From positions 1-64,000 of the forward strand of contig JBDVOJ010000048.1 of the NCBI GenBank assembly GCA_039969155.1: a DNA stretch of 64,000 bases. Reading direction: 5' to 3'. The notes beneath the pieces were generated by a model. That model was not told the origin of the DNA. It did no database searches and saw nothing but the letters and a program-made list of their open reading frames with translations. Below, in pieces: positions 46,889 to 54,757 of this stretch. Each line of letters starts with the position of its first letter. The stretch's first letter is position 1. Source of the stretch: GCA-002733465 sp039969155 (GTDB lineage Bacteria > Pseudomonadota > Gammaproteobacteria > Enterobacterales > Kangiellaceae). The position numbers and the translations under genes are program-made.

Positions 46889-47719
46889 ATGATATTTCTC
46901 AGTCACGCCAGCAAAGACAAGGAATTTGTCAGAAAGTTGAATCTTTCTTTCATGTCATATGGATTGAGAACGTTCTTTGACGAAAGAGATATATCTGTCG
47001 GTGATTCGATACCAAAAAGAATTTACGAAAGCATTGATCAGTCAACTCATTTAATCTATGTGGTATCAAGCCATTCCGTTCTATCAAACTGGGTGACTGA
47101 AGAGCTAAGCGTTGCAAGAATGAAACAAGTCAGTACTGAGGGAATCATGGTCCTACCGGTTCTTATTGAAACCGTCGAGTTACCTGCGAGTGTCTCGCAT
47201 ATTAAATACGCAGATTTTACTGATTGGGAAAATCATTCATCTTATGAATCTGCGTTTCAAGAATTGCTTAAGCCGATAAAATCAGCAATCAAAACTATGG
47301 CTTTTAATGAAATCAATTGGTATGTCACTCATTCGGAAAAGTTAAAACAGTGCATTCATTGGTTAACCCGAAATATATTCGAAATCAATGGTGGACTGGC
47401 GGCTGGCGCTCATTACATGCCAACCAGAATGGCTTTTGAAGATCAAAAACTAATGAACGACCTGTTGATGATCGTAACCTTGATGCCCAAACAATTAGAC
47501 GCTGTCGATGATAAGCTGTTAGTAGAGTTACTCGCTAGCACAATTTCAGCAATAGAATTTGCTAAAAATGAGCTTGATTTGGGGTCTCGTCAGAAAATAA
47601 CGGAACGAAGTAAAGTTGATAAATTTAGACTACTAATTAGCAAAGTGTTGAACTTATTAGAAGAAATAAGAAATAGAGCGGAAACGGTTATTCTCCAAGA
47701 CTGGGGAAATAATAAGTAA
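46889..47719 (+). CDS. TIR-domain protein with uncharacterised C-terminal domain
   Basis: A 276-residue soluble protein. Residues 1-135 form a TIR (TIR_2-like) domain: IFLSHASKDKEFVRKL is strand A and helix A, GLRTFFDERDISVGDSI covers the BB loop, and SNWVTEELSVA contains the probable catalytic Glu72. Residues about 136-276 are helical and not recognised. Bacterial TIR domains often cleave NAD+ or make cyclic ADP-ribose signals in anti-phage defence (Thoeris and others). No Thoeris effector or other defence gene adjoins it, so its role is open. Confidence 0.85.
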   Translation: MIFLSHASKDKEFVRKLNLSFMSYGLRTFFDERDISVGDSIPKRIYESIDQSTHLIYVVSSHSVLSNWVTEELSVARMKQVSTEGIMVLPVLIETVELPASVSHIKYADFTDWENHSSYESAFQELLKPIKSAIKTMAFNEINWYVTHSEKLKQCIHWLTRNIFEINGGLAAGAHYMPTRMAFEDQKLMNDLLMIVTLMPKQLDAVDDKLLVELLASTISAIEFAKNELDLGSRQKITERSKVDKFRLLISKVLNLLEEIRNRAETVILQDWGNNK

Positions 47720-47750
47720 TCGATAGACAAATTTACTCGAGGTTTACAGC

Positions 47751-49088
47751 ATGCGACAACTAAAAATGCTTTTAGTATTGCTTTTTCTATTCTCTTTTCA
47801 CATTGTGGGAATTGCAAGTCAAAAAACAAGTTGGTTGTTAACCGATATTTCATTGATTGATGTGTCTACCGGTAAGGTGACAACCAATTCAACTATCTGG
47901 ATAAGAGATGGCAAAATTGCTGCGATTAACCCTATTTCACCTCCGAGCGAACTTCAGTCTATCTCTGCCGGCGGTCGCTATGTGATCCCTGGCCTTAGCG
48001 AGATGCATGCGCATATTCCAAATAACCCAGAATACACCGATCGCGTCCTCAAACTCTTTATAGCCCACGGTGTCACCAATATCCGTGGGATGCTAGGACA
48101 TCCATCGCATTTGGCGCTAAGAGAGCAACTCAATTCTGGCAACAAACTTGGTCCTTACTTGGTGACTTCTGGCCCATCGATTAATGGTAATAGTGTGCAA
48201 TCCCCTCAACAGGCCATCAAAAAAATTACCCAACAAGTAAAAGCTGGTTATGACTTTCATAAGATCCATCCTGGACTCTCAAAAGAGTCTTACCGGGCAG
48301 TAACAGAAACAGCGAGCAATCTAGGTAGTTTATGGGGTGGTCATATTTCTACAGATGTCGGTATAGTCGATACAGTCAAAGCGGGCCAAGCAACTATTGA
48401 CCATTTGGATGGCTTTATCGAAGAATTAGCGGTTCGAAATGGTGGAGAGATTGCAAATCGAGGATTTTTTGGATTCTCTTTGGCTCATCAAGTAAACGAC
48501 GACTCGATTGCCAAACTGATCACGGAATTAAAACCGTATGATTACTCGGTAGTCCCGACCGAAACCCTAATGCAAAACCTTGCAGGTAGTGGTTCAACCG
48601 ACCAATTAATGAAAAACCCTGCGCATCGCTGGATGCCAAAAAGTGTGGTTGATGGATGGAAGAATTCTCGCGATAACTTTTGGAGTAATCCGGCCATCAC
48701 CAAACAACAAGCCGATCGTTTTTTGCAGGTCAGACGAATATTATTGAACGAATTTCAAAAACAAGGCGTTCCTATTTTACTCGGCTCAGACGCTCCACAA
48801 TGGTTTAATGTGCCAGGTGATTCACTCCATAAGGAATTAGAACTAATGGTTGAATCGGGATTAACTCCGCTTCAAGCGCTACAAACAGGCACTCACAATA
48901 TCTTTGCGTATTATCGTGGAACACATTCTGTAGGAATCATAAAAGAAGGCTTACGAGCCGACTTGATCTTACTGAATAAGAATCCCTTGGAGTCCATCAG
49001 TCATAGTCGGTCTATTCATGCGGTGGTAGTGGCCGGTCAATTCTTAGATCGTGATCTGCTAGACTCTTTATTGGCAGATTTAGAATAA
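47751..49088 (+). CDS. Amidohydrolase-family metal-dependent hydrolase, exported
   Basis: This 445-residue protein has a signal peptide (residues about 1-23) and an amidohydrolase TIM-barrel domain. PGLSEMHAHIP has the HxH metal pair, YDFHKIHPGLS the likely bridging Lys, GGHISTD and IDHLDG further His ligands, and LLGSDAPQWF the metal Asp. The C-terminal beta sandwich carries GLRADLILLNKNPLE. It is close to imidazolonepropionase/prolidase-like members; the substrate is unknown. It follows the TIR gene by 31 bp, so they may share a transcript. Confidence 0.87.
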   Translation: MRQLKMLLVLLFLFSFHIVGIASQKTSWLLTDISLIDVSTGKVTTNSTIWIRDGKIAAINPISPPSELQSISAGGRYVIPGLSEMHAHIPNNPEYTDRVLKLFIAHGVTNIRGMLGHPSHLALREQLNSGNKLGPYLVTSGPSINGNSVQSPQQAIKKITQQVKAGYDFHKIHPGLSKESYRAVTETASNLGSLWGGHISTDVGIVDTVKAGQATIDHLDGFIEELAVRNGGEIANRGFFGFSLAHQVNDDSIAKLITELKPYDYSVVPTETLMQNLAGSGSTDQLMKNPAHRWMPKSVVDGWKNSRDNFWSNPAITKQQADRFLQVRRILLNEFQKQGVPILLGSDAPQWFNVPGDSLHKELELMVESGLTPLQALQTGTHNIFAYYRGTHSVGIIKEGLRADLILLNKNPLESISHSRSIHAVVVAGQFLDRDLLDSLLADLE

Positions 49089-49299
49089 GAATTTCAGAAA
49101 CTATTGCAATCAATTTAATTGAATCCGTTTATTCAGTCGATTGGCTTACATCCACCAAAACCGAACGATTTAAGATTTTTTAGTACAACTAACTGCAATT
49201 ATTGAAGAAGCAGGTTATAGTTTTGATTGGCAGCGCCTTAAACCCGAAAAAATTACAGATGAGCTTAAGCTAGGATTGATAGATGACGGAAATACTTAA
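49079..49299 (+). pseudogene. Possible frameshifted gene remnant
   Basis: One frame reads ISETIAINLIESVYSVDWLT and continues TSTKTERFKIF to a stop at 49181. After a T6 run (49176-49181) another frame reads LVQLTAIIEEAGYSFDWQRL and continues KPEKITDELKLGL to a stop at 49297. The two parts join into a protein-like sequence with one frameshift. No start codon is seen and I do not recognise the family, so this is tentative. Confidence 0.25.
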
Positions 49300-49798
49300 A
49301 GCCATTTTTATAGCCGGTTTACCTGTTGGCTTAATGGGGTTCGGTTTAGTACTCTGGTCAATAAAGAAAAATTACATCGGTGCTGAAGATAACATTAGCC
49401 TACTTAAAGAAAAAAAGAAGCAGAGTGATGACAAAGAATCTGATTTCAAATTAAACCCAATTCACCAAAAATGGTTATTCTTTGGTGGTGGCTATTACGG
49501 CACTATGGCCTTTATTACTTATATTCACATTGAAGTGCTCGAAATCGTAGAGTTTTTCTCAAACTACACATCGTTTTCCAATCTTGTCGATCAAATAACC
49601 TTTGGAGCACTGATTAACCTAGTGATCGAGAGTTTTCTAAACATTATCCCTGCATTTGTTTGGTTTTCTTATTGGCCTGATGTTTTTAACATTGGCAATG
49701 GCTGGTACTGGCTAGTCGCTAGTTACCTCGGATTTGAAATTGGAAGCTATTTAGCCAAACACTACGCCAAAAACATCCTTACCTTAGAGTCTGTATGA
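49283..49798 (+). CDS. Uncharacterised membrane protein
   Basis: A 171-residue protein with about four hydrophobic helices (residues about 8-26, 67-85, 105-130 and 140-158). A charged, Lys-rich cytoplasmic loop (KEKKKQSDDKESDFK) lies between the first and second. I do not recognise the family. Its stop overlaps the DUF2147 gene start by 4 bp, so the two are translationally coupled and probably act together. Confidence 0.65.
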   Translation: MTEILKAIFIAGLPVGLMGFGLVLWSIKKNYIGAEDNISLLKEKKKQSDDKESDFKLNPIHQKWLFFGGGYYGTMAFITYIHIEVLEIVEFFSNYTSFSNLVDQITFGALINLVIESFLNIIPAFVWFSYWPDVFNIGNGWYWLVASYLGFEIGSYLAKHYAKNILTLESV

Positions 49799-50283
49799 AT
49801 ATTCATTTAAGAAACGTTTTACTGGTTTACATCATTGTCGTTGGCTCTTTTTTTTCGCTAAAAGGTTTTAGTGATTCTGCACCGATTAACGCGGAATCAC
49901 CGCAACACCAAGAATATTTGGGTTTGTGGCAAACTATCGACGATGAAACAAATGAGCCTCGTTCATTAGTTTTGATTTCAATTAATAATGGACAACTTTC
50001 AGCCAAAATCACTAGGATATTTCCTGCTACAGGAGAATCAGACGATCCGATTTGTGAGCAATGTAAAGGCAAACTAAAAGATGTCAAAATTATTGGGATG
50101 GACATTCTAAGTGGGATGGCCTTTGAGGAAAACGCCTGGCAAGGCGGTGAAATATTGGACCCCAACAATGGAAAATTCTACGATGCCAAAATTTGGTTAG
50201 AAAATGAACAGCTGCAAGTAAGAGGCTACATCGGATTCTTTTTTCGTACTCAGCAATGGCATCGATATCGAGATTCAGAGTAA
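49795..50283 (+). CDS. DUF2147-family exported protein
   Basis: The protein has 162 residues. A hydrophobic N-terminal segment (residues about 8-24) acts as a signal peptide, followed by a lipocalin-like DUF2147 domain: LGLWQTIDDETNEPRSLVLI, a CEQC pair, and LQVRGYIGFFFRTQQWHR at the end. The family is periplasmic and its function is unknown. It is coupled to the upstream membrane protein. Confidence 0.85.
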   Translation: MNIHLRNVLLVYIIVVGSFFSLKGFSDSAPINAESPQHQEYLGLWQTIDDETNEPRSLVLISINNGQLSAKITRIFPATGESDDPICEQCKGKLKDVKIIGMDILSGMAFEENAWQGGEILDPNNGKFYDAKIWLENEQLQVRGYIGFFFRTQQWHRYRDSE

Positions 50284-50287
50284 GAAA

Positions 50288-51076
50288 CTAATCTATCGCG
50301 CGCCAAGCCCCCGCCGCTTGGATCGGCTGCAATCGGTTAACAGCGGTCACCCAAGTCACATAGGCTAGGCGCGGTTTTGGATTAGTTTCCAATAGAAAAG
50401 ACTTCTGCTGGAAAATTTCTAAATTTGGTATTTTAATTTGCCATTGGTATAAACCATTTTGTTCTTCGGCGACTTGCGAGGCTCGTGCTAAACTAACAAA
50501 CTCATGCTTCAATATTTTTCCGCTATTCTCTCCTCGCTTAACCCTCGTGGTAAGGTCAAATCCCAATATCGAGAAGTGTAGTTTTAGTTTTTCTGCACTG
50601 CTTTGCGATGGGTTAAAACTCACTAGCGCATTTTCTCCAACGATTTTTACTCTTAAATCACCGACTTCCAACCAATTGACGTTGGGAATTTTTTTTTCAA
50701 AGTACCAACTCTTCCACTCATTGCCCATAAAGACAAAACTGGGAGTATAAACTCCCTTAAGGTTGCCTTCTTGCTTATATTGTCGCTGTCGTCTGCTGTT
50801 GCTAGCACTAGCAAAAGTGTCCTTCCACCCAATGTAGTCCCAATAATCGACGTGAAAGGCGATCGGCACAAACTGGTGCCATAGTCCCTTATGATCGGCT
50901 AAGGTGTTGAGCCATTTTTCAGCTGGCGGGCAACTGCTGCAACCTTCTGAAGTATAAAGCTCAATTAGTGGTGTTTTCTTCGGCCCACTACTAAATGTCT
51001 GGGCATGCACTTCGGATTTGTTCGGCTTCATCATCAATACTATGATAATCACAAGATTTCGAGCAAAGATAGACAT
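50288..51076 (-). CDS. DUF1223-family exported thioredoxin-like protein
   Basis: About 262 residues from ATG 51076; the TTG at 51085 is an alternative. An N-terminal hydrophobic segment suggests export. The DUF1223 domain starts with LIELYTSEGCSSCPPAEKWL, a CSSC motif in a thioredoxin-like context, and has FHVDYWDYIGWKD and the RQRQYKQEG segment. The family is of unknown function, possibly a redox protein. Its 3' end converges on the DUF2147 gene, 4 bp away. Confidence 0.87.
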   Translation of the reverse strand: MSIFARNLVIIIVLMMKPNKSEVHAQTFSSGPKKTPLIELYTSEGCSSCPPAEKWLNTLADHKGLWHQFVPIAFHVDYWDYIGWKDTFASASNSRRQRQYKQEGNLKGVYTPSFVFMGNEWKSWYFEKKIPNVNWLEVGDLRVKIVGENALVSFNPSQSSAEKLKLHFSILGFDLTTRVKRGENSGKILKHEFVSLARASQVAEEQNGLYQWQIKIPNLEIFQQKSFLLETNPKPRLAYVTWVTAVNRLQPIQAAGAWRAID

Positions 51077-51225
51077 TTGAATCAATAACCGTATTTATAA
51101 ATTTGCTAAGGTGTCATTAGCTGACCCAGCCAATAATAAGAATGTTACAACTTATTATATGAATAGGTTTGACATTAAGACCTGAGTTCCGATAATGGGT
51201 TTTTGTTAAAACTTGGGGTACATCT

Positions 51226-51750
51226 ATGAACAGAATCTATACGGCTCTATTCGTTTTATTGTTAACGTTCAGCTTGAATGGCAAAGCTCACGATAAAGTT
51301 GAGCCGGTTGACTCCCTCGAAAAAATATTAAACTTCCATTTTGTTTCTGAACAACTAGCCAGCTCAGGACTACTCCACCTCAAAGACTACGATTACATTA
51401 AAGAATATGGGTTTAAGCATGTAATTAACCTGATACCGGGCGATCAGGCTGATGAGCGCAAACGTGTTGAATCATTGGGGCTCAGCTATGACCAGATAGA
51501 AATTATTTGGAATGATCCGACGTTAGAGAACTTTGAAACGTTCGTTGAGTTAATGAAAAAATATGGGAATGATAAAGTTTACGTGCATTGTCAGATGAAT
51601 TGGCGCGCCTCTTCATACTTATATCTATATCGTGTCACTCAGCTCGGTGTTCAAAAAGAAGTCGCCCTAAAAGACCTACACCGAGTTTGGAAGCCCTCTG
51701 AAACTTGGCAAGGCTTTATCGATAAAGTTGAATTTGCGTACTCCAAATAG
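51226..51750 (+). CDS. Protein tyrosine phosphatase-like exported protein
   Basis: This 174-residue protein has a signal peptide (residues about 1-21) and a cysteine phosphatase-like fold. The active-site loop is VHCQMNWRAS, with four residues between Cys and Arg as in DUF442/BLH-type phosphatases, not five as in classical PTPs. A hydrophobic helix SSYLYLYRVTQLG follows. The substrate is unknown. It probably acts in the periplasm. Confidence 0.78.
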   Translation: MNRIYTALFVLLLTFSLNGKAHDKVEPVDSLEKILNFHFVSEQLASSGLLHLKDYDYIKEYGFKHVINLIPGDQADERKRVESLGLSYDQIEIIWNDPTLENFETFVELMKKYGNDKVYVHCQMNWRASSYLYLYRVTQLGVQKEVALKDLHRVWKPSETWQGFIDKVEFAYSK

Positions 51751-51796
51751 TTCAATATTAGTGGGTCTCCGTCGCATATCGTAGATATGACTATTG

Positions 51797-51826
51797 GCAT
51801 ACTTTAATTGACCAATTTTAGTATGC
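51797..51826. promoter_or_regulatory. 30-bp near-perfect palindrome upstream of the DUF885 gene
   Basis: GCATACTTTAATTG (51797-51810), AC and CAATTTTAGTATGC (51813-51826) match in 12 of 14 arm positions. It lies 46 bp after the phosphatase stop and before a TATAAT (51851-51856), so it could be an operator for the DUF885 gene. There is no T-run for a terminator. Which protein binds it is unknown. Confidence 0.5.
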
Positions 51827-51934
51827 TAATATCAACTAAATTCACTTAGGTATAATGGCTTTAAGCATGCAAATATATCCAAGATGCCACTATTTTAGGA
51901 TTTAAGCGACATCCAAGTTAAGTCTATACCAAAC

Positions 51935-51953
51935 CCGTGAATTCGACTCACGG
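51935..51953 (+). other. Small hairpin in the DUF885 leader
   Basis: CCGTGA (51935-51940), the loop ATTCGAC and TCACGG (51948-51953) form a 6-bp stem, 22 bases before the ribosome site. It resembles a T-arm, but no other tRNA part is present. Confidence 0.4.
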
Positions 51954-51985
51954 TCTTACATTTTTTAATTTTTCGAGGAGTTATT

Positions 51986-53830
51986 TTGACTAAATTATCC
52001 AAATTTACACTTTCCACCTTATTCGTTGCGGTTATTGCTGGTTGTGGCCAACAAGAAGCACAGTCGCCAGCTACTGCTGAGACTAAAGCCAACACTCAAG
52101 CAACTGTTACGAATATGACCGAGTCGGAAAAAGCCAATGCTTTGTTCGAAGAAATATTTATGCAAGGTGTAATGCGTAGCCCAATCTTTCAATCATTCTT
52201 GGGAATTAAAAAAGATCAAGATAAATGGGATGACCTGTCCGATGAAAGAGCACAACAAGACTTACAAATAGCCAAAGACAACTTAGACAAAGTTAACCAA
52301 ATCGATGAGTCTAAACTAGACGCTCAGACCAAAGTTAGTTTGGATATAATGAAACTCAACTTACAACAAGAAATTGCGGACTTCAAATGGCGTTTCCATA
52401 ACTACCCTTTGAATCAAATGTTTGGCATCCATTCTCAAGTACCGTCACTTTTAATTAACCAACATACTATATCTGAGTTGGCTGATGCGGAAGCTTATAT
52501 TGCTCGACTGGAAAAAGTCGCACCGCTGTTTGACCAAGTCATCGACGGGATTAATACTCGAGCTGAAAGAGGTATCATCGCACCTAAATTTGTCTATCCT
52601 TATATTATTAGTGATAGCAAGAATATCATTAACGGTGCGCCTTTTTCTGAAGGCGATGATAGTACTTTGTTAGCCGACTTTAGCGGAAAAATTGCTCAAT
52701 TAGAGATTTCTGATAATGAAAAACAAGCCTTGATTGATAGAGCGACCGCTGCTTTAAAAGCAAGCGTAAAGCCAGGTTATGAAAAGCTTATTAGCGCGGT
52801 AGAAGTCATTCAGGCAAAAGCCGACGACAAGGATGGCGCATGGAAATTCCCTGATGGAGAAGCATTCTTTAATAACGCGCTAGCTCGTACCACTTCAACT
52901 GATTTAACAGCGAAAGAGATCCATCAAATCGGACTCGACGAAGTTGCTCGAATTCATAAAGAAATGAAAGCCATTAAGGATAAAGTAGGCTTTGAAGGTG
53001 ACTTGGCAGCATTTTTCGAGTTTATGCGCCATGATCCACAGTTCTATTATCCTGAAACTGAACAAGGTCGTCAGCGCTACCTGACTGAAGCAACTCAACT
53101 AATTGATACCATGAAGTCGCGTTTGGATGAATTGTTTATCGTTAAACCAAAAGCTGATTTAACGGTTAAAGCGGTAGAAGCATTTAGGGAAAAATCTGCT
53201 GGTAAAGCCTTCTATCAAAGTCCGACTCTCGATGGTAAACGACCCGGTATCTACTACGCTAACCTTTATCGTATGAGTGATATGCCGACCTATCAAATGG
53301 AAGCATTGGCTTATCATGAAGGTATCCCAGGGCATCATATGCAGCGAGCAATCTCAGTTGAGCTACAAGGACTACCCAAGTTTAGAAAATTCTCTCGATT
53401 TACTGCTTACACCGAAGGCTGGGGACTTTATTCTGAGTTGCTTCCTAAAGAAATAGGAATGTACAGCGACCCCTACTCAGATTTTGGCCGCTTAGCGATG
53501 GAACTATGGCGCGCCTGTCGCTTGGTGGTAGATACCGGAATTCATGCGATGAAATGGGACAGAGAGCAAGGCATCGAATACTATGTAACCAACACGCCTA
53601 ATCCAAAACCTGACGCAGTAAAAATGGTTGAAAGGCATATTGTTATGCCTTCGCAAGCGACTGCTTATAAAATTGGAATGCTCAAAATTCTTGAATTACG
53701 CCGCAAAGCCGAAACCGAAATGGGTGACAAGTTTGATATTCGCGAATTCCATGATGTTGTTCTAAAAAATGGACCAGTCCCATTAAGCGTATTGGCTCAA
53801 TACATTGATGATTATATCGCCAGCAAATAA
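51986..53830 (+). CDS. DUF885-family lipoprotein metallopeptidase
   Basis: A 614-residue lipoprotein (signal FVAVIAGC with lipobox Cys) of the DUF885 family. The zinc motif is YHEGIPGHHMQ (His444, Glu445, His450), followed by TEGWGLYSELLPKEIG with the third Glu ligand region. Family members are thought to be dipeptidyl-type carboxypeptidases. The start is a TTG at 51986 with GAGGAG five bases upstream, an unusual but well-supported start. A hairpin terminator follows the stop. Confidence 0.9.
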   Translation: MTKLSKFTLSTLFVAVIAGCGQQEAQSPATAETKANTQATVTNMTESEKANALFEEIFMQGVMRSPIFQSFLGIKKDQDKWDDLSDERAQQDLQIAKDNLDKVNQIDESKLDAQTKVSLDIMKLNLQQEIADFKWRFHNYPLNQMFGIHSQVPSLLINQHTISELADAEAYIARLEKVAPLFDQVIDGINTRAERGIIAPKFVYPYIISDSKNIINGAPFSEGDDSTLLADFSGKIAQLEISDNEKQALIDRATAALKASVKPGYEKLISAVEVIQAKADDKDGAWKFPDGEAFFNNALARTTSTDLTAKEIHQIGLDEVARIHKEMKAIKDKVGFEGDLAAFFEFMRHDPQFYYPETEQGRQRYLTEATQLIDTMKSRLDELFIVKPKADLTVKAVEAFREKSAGKAFYQSPTLDGKRPGIYYANLYRMSDMPTYQMEALAYHEGIPGHHMQRAISVELQGLPKFRKFSRFTAYTEGWGLYSELLPKEIGMYSDPYSDFGRLAMELWRACRLVVDTGIHAMKWDREQGIEYYVTNTPNPKPDAVKMVERHIVMPSQATAYKIGMLKILELRRKAETEMGDKFDIREFHDVVLKNGPVPLSVLAQYIDDYIASK

Positions 53831-53851
53831 GGCCGGAAAACTAAAGTTTAT

Positions 53852-53880
53852 AGGCTAGTTGTAAACTAGCCTCTATTTTG
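53852..53880 (+). terminator. Probable terminator after the DUF885 gene
   Basis: AGGCTAGTT (53852-53860), loop GTA and AACTAGCCT (53864-53872) form a perfect 9-bp stem followed by CTATTTTG. It separates the peptidase from the MoxR gene. Confidence 0.7.
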
Positions 53881-53907
53881 CAATTCTAATTCGGAGAAAA
53901 CCGAGCA

Positions 53908-54753
53908 ATGAAATTTACAGGCACGGATCAATACATTGCCACCGAGGAGTTACAAATGGCGGTTAACGCTGCCAAAACTCTTGAACGGCCGCTTTTGATC
54001 AAAGGTGAACCCGGTACTGGTAAAACCATGCTTGCCGAGCAAGTGGCGGAGTCTCTAGGAATGCCACTAATTCAATGGCATATAAAGTCTACCACTAAGG
54101 CTCATCAAGGACTCTATGAATACGACGCAGTTTCTCGTTTACGCGACTCACAATTGGGTAATGAAAAAGTTCACGATATTGGCAATTATATTAAAAAAGG
54201 TAAACTCTGGGAGGCATTTGCTTCTGAACAGCAAGTCGTTTTATTGATTGACGAAATTGATAAAGCCGACATAGAGTTCCCAAATGACCTATTGCAAGAA
54301 CTCGATAAAATGGAGTTCTTTGTTTATGAAACGGGTGAAACCATCAAAGCAAAGACTCGACCAATTATTATCATTACCAGTAACAATGAAAAAGAATTAC
54401 CAGATGCTTTCTTGCGTCGATGTTTCTTCCACTACATCAATTTTCCGAATAGAGAAACAATGCAAAAAATTGTGGCTGTCCATCATCCGGATATTAAAGC
54501 TAATTTGTTAAAAGAAGCATTGGATATTTTTTTCCAAGTACGCGAAGTCCCTGGATTAAAGAAAAAGCCATCAACCTCCGAGTTGATCGACTGGCTTAAA
54601 TTACTTTTGGCCGATGATATTCCGGACGAAGTTCTTAAAGGAAAAGACCCTTCCAAAGCGATACCGCCGCTATATGGTGCTCTGTTAAAAAATGAACAAG
54701 ATGTTCATATGTTAGAAAAGTTAGCCTTTATGATCCGTCGAGAAAACCGCTAG
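53908..54753 (+). CDS. MoxR-family AAA+ ATPase
   Basis: This 281-residue ATPase has Walker A GEPGTGKT (residues 33-40), Walker B VVLLIDEIDKAD, sensor 1 IIITSNNEKELPDAFLRR with the Arg finger, and a C-terminal helical lid. MoxR proteins act as chaperones that assemble or activate enzyme complexes together with VWA proteins. The VWA partner follows after 4 bp. The client is not known; no obvious client enzyme is adjacent. Confidence 0.93.
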   Translation: MKFTGTDQYIATEELQMAVNAAKTLERPLLIKGEPGTGKTMLAEQVAESLGMPLIQWHIKSTTKAHQGLYEYDAVSRLRDSQLGNEKVHDIGNYIKKGKLWEAFASEQQVVLLIDEIDKADIEFPNDLLQELDKMEFFVYETGETIKAKTRPIIIITSNNEKELPDAFLRRCFFHYINFPNRETMQKIVAVHHPDIKANLLKEALDIFFQVREVPGLKKKPSTSELIDWLKLLLADDIPDEVLKGKDPSKAIPPLYGALLKNEQDVHMLEKLAFMIRRENR

Positions 54754-54757
54754 TTCG

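Noticed and set aside
51226..51750. PTP loop with one residue too few as a novelty
   Set aside because: The C-x4-R spacing is also found in DUF442/BLH-type phosphatases, so it is not unusual for that group.
51935..51953. tRNA T-arm-like hairpin
   Set aside because: Only a 6-bp stem with a TTCGA-containing loop is present. There is no acceptor stem, anticodon arm or D arm around it.
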